Shown here: positions 1-8,478 of the stretch, one piece after another | Position numbering within the stretch: the first letter of the stretch is position 1 | Layout of the letters: each line of letters opens with the position of its first letter | Assembly: GCA_965205225.1 (NCBI GenBank) | Contig: CBDBFZ010000002.1 | Span: 930,001-994,000 of the forward strand | Origin: Litorimonas sp965205225 | Lineage (GTDB): Bacteria; Pseudomonadota; Alphaproteobacteria; Caulobacterales; Maricaulaceae | Length of the DNA: 64,000 nt | Direction: 5' to 3' | Translations under genes and position numbers: made by a program | Notes under the pieces: generated by a model | Database searches by the model: none | What the model was told of the DNA's origin: nothing | What the model saw: only the letters and a program-made list of their open reading frames with translations

Positions 1-789
1 CACCGCACCGTCGCCCAGCATGGTTTCGGGCCGGGTCGTGGCGATGGAAATATAGTCGCGTTCTTCTGACAGGGCGATGTTTCCGTCCTCGTCTTTCTCA
101 ACATAGGTGTAGGTCTCTCCGCCTTCGAGCGGATATTTGAAGTGCCAGAAATGGCCGTCCACATCGCGGTTGTCGACTTCCAGATCGGAAATCGCCGTCT
201 GAAAATGCGTATCCCAGTTCACAAGACGCTTGTCGCGATAGATCAGCCCGGCTTCATACATCTCGACAAAGGCCTTGGTCACGGCCTCCGCCATCTTGTC
301 GTCTTCGTCGTCAGGATTGCCGAGTGTGAATTTTTCGCGGCTCCAGTCGCAGGATGCGCCGAGGCGGCGCAATTGTTCCGTGATGATTCCGCCGGACTCA
401 TTTTTCCAGTCCCAGACTTCCGAGATAAAATTCTCCCGGCTCATGGAACTGCGCGGGCGCTGCTCATCAGCGAGTTTGCGTTCCACCACCATTTGCGTCG
501 CGATACCCGCGTGATCCGTGCCAGGCTGCCACAGCACATCAAAGCCGCGCATTCGGTGGAACCGCGCTAGAATATCCTGGATCGTATTATTGACCGCGTG
601 GCCCATATGCAGGCTGCCCGTCACATTGGGCGGCGGGATGACAACGGAAAAAGGCGACTTGGAGTCGTCCATATCCGGCTGAAAGCAGTTCTCCTTTTCC
701 CACGCCGCATAGAGGCGCTGTTCTGCCTCTTTAGGGTTAAAATGTTTCGGCAGATCTGGATTCATTTCGTCTGTCGTCTTTGGCATCAT
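1..789 (-). CDS. valS: Valyl-tRNA synthetase, N-terminal part (runs off window)
   Basis: Charges tRNA-Val with valine in the cytoplasm. Reading leftwards from an ATG at 789 (or the adjacent ATG at 786), the protein opens with a class I synthetase N-terminus. The HIGH-type motif is visible as NVTGSLHMGHA near residue 50, followed by PGTDHAGIATQ and the start of the editing domain (ISIATTRPETMLGDGAV). The frame is open to base 1, so the catalytic KMSKS region and C-terminus lie outside the window. It follows popZ on the same strand with a terminator-like hairpin between them; a DUF2497 gene before valS is a common alphaproteobacterial order. No strong ribosome binding site is seen, so the choice between the two ATGs is open. 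Confidence 0.95.
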   Translation of the reverse strand, partial: MMPKTTDEMNPDLPKHFNPKEAEQRLYAAWEKENCFQPDMDDSKSPFSVVIPPPNVTGSLHMGHAVNNTIQDILARFHRMRGFDVLWQPGTDHAGIATQMVVERKLADEQRPRSSMSRENFISEVWDWKNESGGIITEQLRRLGASCDWSREKFTLGNPDDEDDKMAEAVTKAFVEMYEAGLIYRDKRLVNWDTHFQTAISDLEVDNRDVDGHFWHFKYPLEGGETYTYVEKDEDGNIALSEERDYISIATTRPETMLGDGAV

Positions 790-802
790 TCACTCAACAA
801 AA

Positions 803-838
803 AGACCCGCCCCCATGTCGGCGTGTGCCGGGGGCGGG
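803..838 (-). terminator. Rho-independent terminator after popZ
   Basis: Read on the minus strand, a GC-only stem of 9 bp (830-838 pairing with 806-814) is followed at once by TCTTTTTG. It lies between the popZ stop and the valS start and would end popZ transcription or attenuate valS. Confidence 0.7.
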
Positions 839-898
839 CTTGATAATGGCCCGCATAACGCAGGCTGACGATCTTGTTAAGTCAGGGCGTCATCCCAA

Positions 899-2215
899 CT
901 ATTTACCGGAAGCAAGCCGTTTAACTTCCTTGGCCACAGCCCGCTCGACAATCCTCAGTAGGTTTTCGTCCAGCCATTCCTTCAGCATGGGCTTAAGGGC
1001 GTCCTGTACCAGATCACCAATGCGCGGGCCGCGTTCAGATAAAATGGCTTGGTCTTCGACGACCTGATTGAGCTGCGCAAACGCAGTCATGGTCGCCTCT
1101 TCTGTAACATCGTCCAGTATGGCGTCGGAGCGGATAGCTCTCGGCATGGAAGTCTCCATTTCAGGGGTATCGGGTTGGGTTTGTTGTAAAGCGGGTTTCG
1201 GTTGAACAGGTCCAGGCACAGACACAGGCCCAGGCGCAACCATTGCCGCCGCGATGGTTTCGGTAATCAGCTCATCCGCAGATTCAATTTCGGAGACAGG
1301 CTCAACACCTGCATCGGTTTCCGCCGCAGCGGCAATGTCAGTCAGGTTGGGCGTGTCAACCTCACATGCCTGCGCTTCCATCGCGGCGATTTCGTCATCA
1401 AGCGTCATATCCAGGATATTTTCCAGAATATTGTCTTCCATCACGTCGAGCGGATCAACATCCGGATTGGCGTCAGCCTTCATAACGGGCGCTGCGTCTG
1501 CAGAGACTGCAATCGGGTCTTCATCCTCATCCGTCAGATCAGCCAGCAGTGACTTGACCAGATCAAGATCGGCGTCGGCAGCGGTATCTGTCATGGGATC
1601 ATCCTTTGCACCCTCTTCATTGGGGGCTTTGGCGGATATATCAGGAGTCTGACTGGCATGCGCCTCCGTGGTGGCTGGAACCGGCTCAAGATCGACGAGC
1701 AACTCGCCCATCATACGGTCCATGTCATCTGAACCGGTCTGTGCAGGATTTACTGGAGCAGCCTGACTGACCGTTTCAACAGAGCCTGAAACAGCCCCGA
1801 CATCCGCGCTGCCTTCATCAAGTTCCGGAATGGCGAGCTGATCGTCCAACGTCAGAACATCCGTATCTGACAAGCCAAAAGCCTGCTCGACAGCCGCGTG
1901 GATTGCTTCGGGCTGACTCTCATCAAAACCACTCAGAAGTGCATCAATATCCGGATGCTCCGAATTCATATCAACCGATGCGGCAACAGGTATAGGTCGC
2001 ACATCCGTGGGCGTCACGATGTCCGTAATCGCCTGAGCATCAATGGCAGGCGGGTTATCTTCAGACGGTCCATCCAGGGGAATTGGATCCGCATCGTCAG
2101 CAATAATCTTGCGAATTGAGGCCAGAATATCTTCCATGCTGGGTTCAGGATCGGACTCGATAAAATTGTCCTGCCCAGAAGCACTCGCAGCGGTTTCTGG
2201 TGTCTGTTCGGACAT
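899..2215 (-). CDS. popZ: PopZ-type polar organizing protein (DUF2497)
   Basis: 438 aa. The N-terminus carries the family helix (PSMEDILASIRKIIADD, residues about 25-41). A long acidic, Pro/Ala-rich low-complexity middle follows, and the end is the conserved oligomerization region (PMLKEWLDENLLRIVERAV). That three-part layout is the hallmark of PopZ/DUF2497: a short N-terminal partner-binding helix, an acidic disordered linker and a C-terminal self-assembly domain. In Caulobacter PopZ forms the polar matrix that anchors ParB-parS and recruits cell-cycle kinases. The acidic linker here, roughly 340 residues, is far longer than the one in Caulobacter PopZ (total about 177 aa). It sits just before valS, as in many alphaproteobacteria. 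A polar-scaffold function is inferred from family and layout. Confidence 0.85.
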   Translation of the reverse strand: MSEQTPETAASASGQDNFIESDPEPSMEDILASIRKIIADDADPIPLDGPSEDNPPAIDAQAITDIVTPTDVRPIPVAASVDMNSEHPDIDALLSGFDESQPEAIHAAVEQAFGLSDTDVLTLDDQLAIPELDEGSADVGAVSGSVETVSQAAPVNPAQTGSDDMDRMMGELLVDLEPVPATTEAHASQTPDISAKAPNEEGAKDDPMTDTAADADLDLVKSLLADLTDEDEDPIAVSADAAPVMKADANPDVDPLDVMEDNILENILDMTLDDEIAAMEAQACEVDTPNLTDIAAAAETDAGVEPVSEIESADELITETIAAAMVAPGPVSVPGPVQPKPALQQTQPDTPEMETSMPRAIRSDAILDDVTEEATMTAFAQLNQVVEDQAILSERGPRIGDLVQDALKPMLKEWLDENLLRIVERAVAKEVKRLASGK

Positions 2216-2331
2216 ACTCGCTCGCTATCTCCCTGCCCGAACCGGAATCGGCAACCGGCCCTTCTGAACAAAGAGTTAAGGGAAGGCATAAGACTTGTCC
2301 AGACGCTCAAATCTACAATCCATCGGGGAGC

Positions 2332-4143
2332 CTACGGTTCCTCTTTATCCCCTGAAAGTACGGAGACGTCTGGAATCAATAGTAATTCAGGTGCCTTGTC
2401 GTTCTCATCAATCACCACATCCGGGCCGTCTTCACGGTTGATCAGAAGAACGGAATCAGGTTCCGGGATTCCTATTTCCGGCTGCTGGTACGGATCCGTA
2501 ACGATGATAATGTCTGGATCGGTGATTCGCGGATCATAATGCGGCTGCTGGAATGTCAGCGCATCGACGCCTTCCTTCAGCACGCCGCCAATATCGCCTA
2601 AAGTCGCCCCAACAGTGTTCGCGTCCTCATCCAGGCCCTCATGCTTGGCACCTGCGACAACCAGTTGGGCCGGAGACAATATGATATCCGGGACCTGACG
2701 CCCGATTTTCTGAACCGCTTCGGGCAGCAGACGGTCACCCGCTTCCTTATAGCCATCATAGACGATGTTGGAGAGATAGATATCCGGGTCGTAAGTTGTG
2801 ATCGGAAGGTCAATGCCGTCTGCATCCAGAACCCCGATCGCGGATAGAAGCTGGAACACGGACGCGTCAAAATCGCGTTCGGCGTTGATCAGCGTAAGCC
2901 GCGCATTCAGCGTTTCCTGCTCCGCATCCAGAACATCGAGCTGCGTTCGTGTGCCGACCTGTTGTTCCAGTGTGACGCCTTCAAAGGCGACTTCTGCCGC
3001 CGCAACCTGCCGCTGGCTCGTCTCGACAATACGCCGGGCGGCGTCCATGCGCGCCCAAACTTGCGTGATGGTCTGATCAACGGCGCGTTCCGTATCCCGC
3101 GTTGCGAAAGCGAGGCGCGTTTTGGCATTTTTGGCCTGACGCACACGCGACGCATTGAGCCCACCGCTGAAGATCGGAATGCTAAGCTGCGCTGCAATCG
3201 TGGCCTGATCTGTTTCCGAAATGCCGAGAATAGTATCGCGTGACCCCGCAAATGTACCTTGCAAGCTGATAGTTGGCCGACCTGCAGCTTTCGCCACATC
3301 AATAGCCGCCGACCCCGCACGCTCATCGTAATAGGCCGTCAGCAGTTGCGGGTTATTCTCCCGCCCCAGCCGCGTCGCCTCATCCAATGTTTGAGGCAGC
3401 GCGAAATCAGGGGCGGGTGCCAGCTGATTTGGCAAGCGACCGACAATGCGAACAAACAGAGCCCGGCTGACTTCAAGCTCGGCATCGGCCTGTGCCAGTC
3501 CCGCTTCGGCTGCCGCCAGCCGCGATTCAGATTGAGCGATATCCGTTCGTGTGCCTTCGCCCACGTCAAACCGGTCATTCGCCGCCGTTAGCTGGCGGTT
3601 CAGCACGCGGACATTGTTCCGGCGGATCCGGGCCGCTTCTTCGTCGCGCAGAATATCGACATAGGCATTTGCTGCCGACAGAAAGATATTGTTTTCAGCC
3701 GTTTCCAACCCGGCCCGCGCGGCCATAATTCCGGCTTTTGCCTGGCGCTTCAGCGCGGTGATGCGACCGCCTTGATAGATGGGCTGAATAATGCTCACCT
3801 GCGCTGAACTCGGTATTCCCTCATCCCATCCGCCTGTTGGCGGGCCAAAGAAACTACCATCCGAGACGGGTGTTCTGACCGCCTGTGCAGAGACTTCGCC
3901 AGCCGCGCTGATTGATGCACGGCCCTGTGCGCGCGCCTGAATATAATTTTCGTCAATTTCCCGCAGCCGCGCCCGCTCTCCGAGCAGTTGCGGATTGTTA
4001 CGATAGACGCTGGCAAGCACTGTCTGCAGCGTATCGGAAGGCGCAGGCGCGCTATTGTCCTGAGTCCAGGCCGGGCCAGCCAGACAGTTCAGAGCCAGAC
4101 CGACGAGGCCGGTCGTCAGAATATATGATCGGGACATGCTCAT
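2332..4143 (-). CDS. tolC: TolC-family outer-membrane efflux protein
   Basis: About 603 aa from the ATG at 4143 (another ATG at 4137; a longer start at 4176 would overlap pcm). An N-terminal signal peptide (hydrophobic run ILTTGLVGLALNCLAG, cleaved before about WTQDNS) precedes two outer-membrane-efflux repeats. Typical TolC phrases are PIYQGGRITA and PIFSGGLNASRVRQ, the two beta-barrel entry turns, and TRTDIAQSESRLAAAEA, a coiled helix. TolC forms the trimeric exit duct for type I secretion and RND efflux. The gene follows pcm by 22 bp on the same strand, a frequent alphaproteobacterial pairing. The roughly 130 residues after the second repeat form an acidic, Pro/Asp-rich periplasmic tail that makes it longer than the usual 450-500 aa. 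Confidence 0.93.
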   Translation of the reverse strand: MSMSRSYILTTGLVGLALNCLAGPAWTQDNSAPAPSDTLQTVLASVYRNNPQLLGERARLREIDENYIQARAQGRASISAAGEVSAQAVRTPVSDGSFFGPPTGGWDEGIPSSAQVSIIQPIYQGGRITALKRQAKAGIMAARAGLETAENNIFLSAANAYVDILRDEEAARIRRNNVRVLNRQLTAANDRFDVGEGTRTDIAQSESRLAAAEAGLAQADAELEVSRALFVRIVGRLPNQLAPAPDFALPQTLDEATRLGRENNPQLLTAYYDERAGSAAIDVAKAAGRPTISLQGTFAGSRDTILGISETDQATIAAQLSIPIFSGGLNASRVRQAKNAKTRLAFATRDTERAVDQTITQVWARMDAARRIVETSQRQVAAAEVAFEGVTLEQQVGTRTQLDVLDAEQETLNARLTLINAERDFDASVFQLLSAIGVLDADGIDLPITTYDPDIYLSNIVYDGYKEAGDRLLPEAVQKIGRQVPDIILSPAQLVVAGAKHEGLDEDANTVGATLGDIGGVLKEGVDALTFQQPHYDPRITDPDIIIVTDPYQQPEIGIPEPDSVLLINREDGPDVVIDENDKAPELLLIPDVSVLSGDKEEP

Positions 4144-4165
4144 TCGGATCGAACCAATAGGTAGA

Positions 4166-4825
4166 TTAGAAGACAAAGCTGTGTGCGGGTTCGAACCCTA
4201 GCAGGAACGGGGCATTGGCGTCGAAAGCAACCCGGTCACCAACTGCATCGCCCGATTTGGTGAAAATAGTTGCGCGTCCAATCGGGCCGTCCTTGAGAAT
4301 CACGGCCAGACGTCCACCATTGGCAAGCTGGCCAAACCAAGCCTGCGGCACGTCCGCCACGGCACCCTGAACCATGATCACATCGAAGGGTCCATGTTCG
4401 GGCACGCCGCGCTTCAGGTCACCTTTGACAACCGCCGCATTAACAACGCCCGCGTCGGTCAGAAGAGCCGTTGCGCGGTCTACGGTTTCATCACTCGTTT
4501 CCAGTCCAACCACAGTTTCGGCAACCTGCGCCAGAACCGCCGTCGAATATCCCCGCGCGCAGGCGATATCCAGAACAACCTCATGCGATTGAATATCCGC
4601 AGCCTGAGCCAGTTTGGCAAAATCACGTGGTCTCAGCAGATTGCGCCCATCGTCGTAATCGACGACCGCATCACCGTAAGCCAGCGCCATGCGGGCCGTG
4701 GGCACAAACTTTTCTCTGGCCGTTCGCCGGAAACTGGCCAGAAGATCCAGATTCGTTACGTCCGCCGTGCGGATCTGGCTCTCGACCATGGTCTCGCGTG
4801 CGGCGTCAAATTCGAACTGGGGCAT
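4166..4825 (-). CDS. pcm: Protein-L-isoaspartate O-methyltransferase
   Basis: 219 aa from the ATG at 4825; an upstream in-frame ATG at 4849 adds 8 residues not typical of the family. It is a SAM-dependent methyltransferase of the PCMT family: MVESQIRTADV at the N-terminus, the SAM-binding motif I as VLDIACARGYSTAVLAQ (about residues 85-101), then VVGLETSD and FDVIMVQGAV. It repairs isoaspartyl residues, or acts as the Pcm-like protein often found before tolC in alphaproteobacteria. The usual motif I is DIGTGSGY; here it is DIACARGY, a less standard form, so catalytic activity is likely but not certain. Confidence 0.88.
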   Translation of the reverse strand: MPQFEFDAARETMVESQIRTADVTNLDLLASFRRTAREKFVPTARMALAYGDAVVDYDDGRNLLRPRDFAKLAQAADIQSHEVVLDIACARGYSTAVLAQVAETVVGLETSDETVDRATALLTDAGVVNAAVVKGDLKRGVPEHGPFDVIMVQGAVADVPQAWFGQLANGGRLAVILKDGPIGRATIFTKSGDAVGDRVAFDANAPFLLGFEPAHSFVF

Positions 4826-5007
4826 GGAAGGCGGTCCTCGGAATGTCACCCACTGACAGGCTTGATTAAGTGTCCTCTAGCCTTCTACCGCCGAAGCCGC
4901 AACGCCGTTGCGCGCATGGCGGCCTTGCTTGAATAGCGGCTGCGATGGAGTTACATTAAAACATTGCACCCCGCCCCACAGAGTTGGTAGAGGCGCAACC
5001 CTTGGTC

Positions 5008-5081
5008 GGTACCATGGCGGAGTGGTTACGCACCGGATTGCAAATCCGTGTATCCCGGTTCGATTCCGGGTGGTACCTCCA
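5008..5081 (+). tRNA. tRNA-Cys (GCA)
   Basis: A complete cloverleaf: acceptor GGTACCA pairs with TGGTACC at 5071-5077, anticodon loop TTGCAAA with anticodon GCA, T loop GGTTCGATTCC. The discriminator T and an encoded CCA are at 5078-5081. The restriction operon begins 200 bp downstream, so the 3' end of this tRNA may be an integration site, although no second copy of the tRNA end was seen past the island. Confidence 0.95.
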
Positions 5082-5280
5082 AGTTTCAATTTGCTCCCCT
5101 GTGGGGTTTCCAATACCGCGTAGCAACAGCGGAAGCAAATTGGGCCGAAGGCCGTGCGCCCCATGGGCGCAATGTCCCATATGATCGTGGAGGCGTCGGA
5201 ATTCTCGTGCTAGCGTGAATTCAAACAATGTCGGGTGGAGCCCCGTTCAAGATCAGAATGATAAGGTCGGTCAGCACATT

Positions 5281-7314
5281 ATGAGCACGGATATCAAGTC
5301 ACTCGGGTCCTTCGTCTGGTCCATTGCGGAATTGCTTCGCGGCGATTTCAAGCAATCCGAATATGGCAAGGTCATCCTGCCCTTCGTCGTTCTGCGCCGT
5401 CTCGACTGCATCCTGGAGGCGAGCAAACAGGACGTGCTCAACACGGCGTCCTCGCTGCCCGGTGACATGGACGAAGAGGCGCGCGACATGCTGCTGTCGG
5501 GCGTCGTCGGTCAGAATATCCGTCTCTACAACCTGTCCCGCTTCACCTTCGCCTCGCTCAAGGGGCAGGATGCGACGGACATTCACAACAATCTGATCGA
5601 TTACATCACCAGGTTCTCGGGCAATGTCCGCGATATTTTCCTCGACAAGTTCCTGTTCACCGATCAGCTAAAACGCCTCAACGATGCGGGTCTGCTATAT
5701 CTGGTATTCGACAAATTCACCCGGATCGACCTGCACCCCGACGCTATCTCGAACCTTGAGATGGGATATTTGTTCGAAGACCTGATCCGCCGCTTCTCGG
5801 AAATCTCGAATGAGACGGCAGGCGAACACTATACGCCGCGCGAGGTCATCCGCCTGATCGTCTCCCTGCTGCTGATCAACGACCGCGATGCGCTGACCGG
5901 GTCGGGCGTGATCCGGCAAGTCTATGATCCCGCCGCAGGGACGGGCGGAATGTTGTCGCTGGCAGAGATGGAGATGAAGGCGCTGAACGAGCATATCCGT
6001 GTCGAACTTTTCGGGCAGGAACTCAACCCCGAATCCTTTGCGATCTGTAAGTCCGACATGCTGGTGACCGGGCACAATCCCGAGAACATCGCCTATGGCA
6101 ACACACTGACTCAGGACGCCCACGCCACCAAACGCTTCCACTATATGCTGTCCAATCCGCCCTATGGCGTGAACTGGAAGAAATATGCTGGCCCGATCAG
6201 GGAGGAAGCGGCGGACCGCGGCATGGACGGGCGCTTTGGCGCCAGCCTGCCGCGCATCTCGGACGGGCAGTTGCTGTTCCTACAGCATATGATCTCCAAG
6301 ATGCGGGGCGACGAACAAGGCTCGCGCATCGGCATCGTCATGAACGGATCACCGCTCTTCACCGGCGGTGCCGGATCAGGCGAGAGCGAAATCCGCCGCT
6401 GGATGCTGGAGAATGACTGGGTCGAGGCGATCATCGCGCTGCCGACCGATCTGTTCTACAACACGGGCATTCAGACCTATGTCTGGTTGCTCACCAATCG
6501 CAAGGACATGGCCCGGCGCGGCAAGGTGCAATTGATCGACGCCAGTGGTGAGCGGTTCTGGAAATCAATGCGCAAGTCGCTCGGGTCCAAGCGGCGCGAA
6601 ATCACCCCTGACGCCTGTGACGAAATTGCCTGCATCTATGCCTTGATGCTGAACGGCAATGGCGCCGGTGATGACGATTGGGGCGACGTGTCGAAAATTT
6701 TCAACACTACCGACTTCGGATACCGCGAAATCCGCGTGGAACGCCCTCTGAAACTCGCCTTTGCCGTGACGGATGACGCGGTCGAGACACTGCGCGCGGC
6801 GAAACCATTTCTGAAACTCAGCGGCGCGGATCAGGCGGGCGTGTTGGAAGCGGTGCAGAAGCATTTGCCCGGCGGCGAGCGATGGGACCGTCGCGATGAC
6901 TTCGACAGCGCGCTCTCCGCCGCCCTCCGCATGTCCAAGGTCAAAATTAGCGCGCCGGTGCGCAAGGCGATCCTCTCCGCCCTGTCGGAACGCGATGAGA
7001 ATGCGCATGTCTGCACCGACAGGCGCGGCAATCCCGAACCCGACACCGGTCTGCGCGATCATGAGCTGGTGCCACTCGGCGAAGACTGGCGCGACTATGT
7101 GGCGCGCGAGGTTCTGCCCTTTGTGCCCGAGGTCTGGGTGGATGAAAGTTACACGGACGCCAGGGACGGCGGCGTCGGGCGCGTCGGCTATGAGATCAAT
7201 TTCAACCGCTATTTCTACAAATATGTGCCGCCGCGTCCGCTGGAGGAAATCGACGCCGAGTTGAAGGCGCTAGAAGCGGAGATCGCCGCCCTCTTGCGGG
7301 AGGTGGTGGAGTGA
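5281..7314 (+). CDS. hsdM: Type I restriction-modification methyltransferase subunit HsdM
   Basis: 677 aa from the ATG at 5281; the upstream start at 5215 adds 22 residues unlike the family, whose N-terminus is typically MSTDIKSLG-like. The N-terminal helical HsdM_N domain is followed by an N6-adenine methylase domain with SAM motif I DPAAGTGGML (about residue 216) and catalytic motif IV SNPPYG (about residue 291). It methylates adenine in the sequence read by HsdS and forms the M2S core that HsdR joins for cleavage. The stop overlaps a GTGATCCC sequence that mirrors the true hsdS start 1.15 kb further on, showing that hsdS once followed directly and was displaced by the abi gene. Confidence 0.96.
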   Translation: MSTDIKSLGSFVWSIAELLRGDFKQSEYGKVILPFVVLRRLDCILEASKQDVLNTASSLPGDMDEEARDMLLSGVVGQNIRLYNLSRFTFASLKGQDATDIHNNLIDYITRFSGNVRDIFLDKFLFTDQLKRLNDAGLLYLVFDKFTRIDLHPDAISNLEMGYLFEDLIRRFSEISNETAGEHYTPREVIRLIVSLLLINDRDALTGSGVIRQVYDPAAGTGGMLSLAEMEMKALNEHIRVELFGQELNPESFAICKSDMLVTGHNPENIAYGNTLTQDAHATKRFHYMLSNPPYGVNWKKYAGPIREEAADRGMDGRFGASLPRISDGQLLFLQHMISKMRGDEQGSRIGIVMNGSPLFTGGAGSGESEIRRWMLENDWVEAIIALPTDLFYNTGIQTYVWLLTNRKDMARRGKVQLIDASGERFWKSMRKSLGSKRREITPDACDEIACIYALMLNGNGAGDDDWGDVSKIFNTTDFGYREIRVERPLKLAFAVTDDAVETLRAAKPFLKLSGADQAGVLEAVQKHLPGGERWDRRDDFDSALSAALRMSKVKISAPVRKAILSALSERDENAHVCTDRRGNPEPDTGLRDHELVPLGEDWRDYVAREVLPFVPEVWVDESYTDARDGGVGRVGYEINFNRYFYKYVPPRPLEEIDAELKALEAEIAALLREVVE

Positions 7315-7320
7315 TCCCGC
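7260..7320 (+). repeat. Direct repeat, copy 1: hsdM 3' end with downstream start-like junction
   Basis: The last 18 codons of hsdM and the GTGATCCCGC overlap are repeated at 8418-8478. The two 61-bp copies align without gaps and match at about 50 positions by eye. The two copies bracket the abi gene. Confidence 0.85.
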
Positions 7321-7480
7321 TGACGGACCTGTCGGTTTCCTGTTGCTTTGGTAGAAATTTCGCCCTATATGCTGGAGCAACAAGACCCGCCACGCCTCGG
7401 GCAGAGCTTCGGTTCTGCACTGCGCACCCCGGTGGGTTATTTGTTTTCGGTGCCCGGGTTTCGCAGTGGGGCACCGCTGC

Positions 7481-8386
7481 ATGAAGTTTGAAAAACCCTC
7501 TATATCGATACCGGATCAGATCGCACTCCTGAAGAGCCGTGGCATGACTGTCGATGATGAGGCACATGCTGAACACTATCTGCGGTTCATCTCCTACTAC
7601 CGGCTCAGGGCCTATTGGCTACCTTTTGAAGAGGCCAAAACTGATGACGGAGATCACACCTTTCGCGACGGGACCAAGTTCAATGACGTGCTCACGCTCT
7701 ATATATTTGACCGCGAGCTTCGGCTCCTGGTATTGGACGCTATCGAACGCGTTGAAATTGCCCTGCGGGCGCAATGGGCACATTGCATGGCAATGACACA
7801 CGGGCCTCACGGTTATCTGGAACAAGGCCACTATGCAGATAGTGTCAGGCACAGCATTGCCGTGAAAGAACTGAAAAAAGAATTCAGGCGTTCTTGCGAT
7901 GCTTTCGCAAAGCATTACCGAAACAAGTATGCTAATCCCGAACTTCCTCCTGTCTGGATGGCTGTAGAGGTCATCTCTTTCGGACTGCTCTCCAAGTTCT
8001 TCAGTAATCTGAAGCTTCGCGCCGAACGGCAAAAAATCGCCAAACCTTTCGGGCTGGACGAAAAAGTGGTCGTTTCCTTTGCCCATCACATGAGCCATGT
8101 TCGCAACATTTGCGCTCATCATGGGCGGCTCTGGAACAAGCATTTCACAATTAAAATGACTGTTCCCAATTATCCCGCGAAATTGCCCGTCACCATGCGT
8201 GGCGCTGATGCGCGCGCTCTGCACGATACTCTGGTCATGCTGGATTATCTTTTATCGATAATCGCGCCGGGTAATGAGTGGAGAAAACATGTCCTCGAAT
8301 TGATCGAAAATTGCTCCCTGGCAGACACGACCCGCATGGGCTTCCCCGATAACTGGCGAACCCGACCATCGTGGCGGAGGGCTTGA
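7481..8386 (+). CDS. Abi_2 (AbiD/AbiF-type) abortive infection protein, HEPN fold
   Basis: 301 aa from the ATG at 7481 (an in-frame ATG at 7466 adds five residues). The N-terminus (KPSISIPDQIALLKSRGM, then ISYYRLRAYW) and the middle (YIFDRELRLLVLDAIERVEIALRA) match the Abi_2 family (PF07751). Near residue 210 it has HVRNICAHHGRLWN, which gives the R-x4-H signature of HEPN ribonucleases. Family members stop phage growth by killing or arresting the cell, probably through RNA cleavage. The gene lies between hsdM and hsdS on the same strand and its stop overlaps the next ATG (TGATG), so it is co-transcribed with the restriction genes. A role as a back-up sensor for restriction failure, as with PrrC in the E. 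coli prr locus, is inference. Confidence 0.88.
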   Translation: MKFEKPSISIPDQIALLKSRGMTVDDEAHAEHYLRFISYYRLRAYWLPFEEAKTDDGDHTFRDGTKFNDVLTLYIFDRELRLLVLDAIERVEIALRAQWAHCMAMTHGPHGYLEQGHYADSVRHSIAVKELKKEFRRSCDAFAKHYRNKYANPELPPVWMAVEVISFGLLSKFFSNLKLRAERQKIAKPFGLDEKVVVSFAHHMSHVRNICAHHGRLWNKHFTIKMTVPNYPAKLPVTMRGADARALHDTLVMLDYLLSIIAPGNEWRKHVLELIENCSLADTTRMGFPDNWRTRPSWRRA

Positions 8387-8472
8387 TGAACAACCCGCTC
8401 ATGACTCTTCAAGCCGGGTTGAAGGCGCTGGAAGCAGAGATCGCGGGTTTGTTGGCGGAGGTGGCGGCGTGA
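8386..8472 (+). CDS. 28-residue peptide copying the HsdM C-terminus (coupling ORF)
   Basis: The ATG at 8386 overlaps the abi stop codon, and the TGA at 8470-8472 overlaps the hsdS GTG start. The second half, LKALEAEIAGLLAEVAA, repeats the HsdM end LKALEAEIAALLREVVE. It probably serves to hand ribosomes from abi to hsdS rather than to make a functional peptide. The reading frame, both overlaps and the similarity are direct observations; the coupling role is inferred. Confidence 0.5.
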   Translation: MNNPLMTLQAGLKALEAEIAGLLAEVAA

Positions 8473-8478
8473 TCCCGC
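8418..8478 (+). repeat. Direct repeat, copy 2: hsdM tail-like sequence before hsdS
   Basis: Partner of 7260-7320. It restores the hsdM-stop/hsdS-start overlap downstream of abi. The mismatches are concentrated in the middle of the unit. Confidence 0.85.

Noticed and set aside
142..570. 142-codon plus-strand frame at the left edge
   Set aside because: Antisense shadow of valS, whose motifs are clear on the minus strand.
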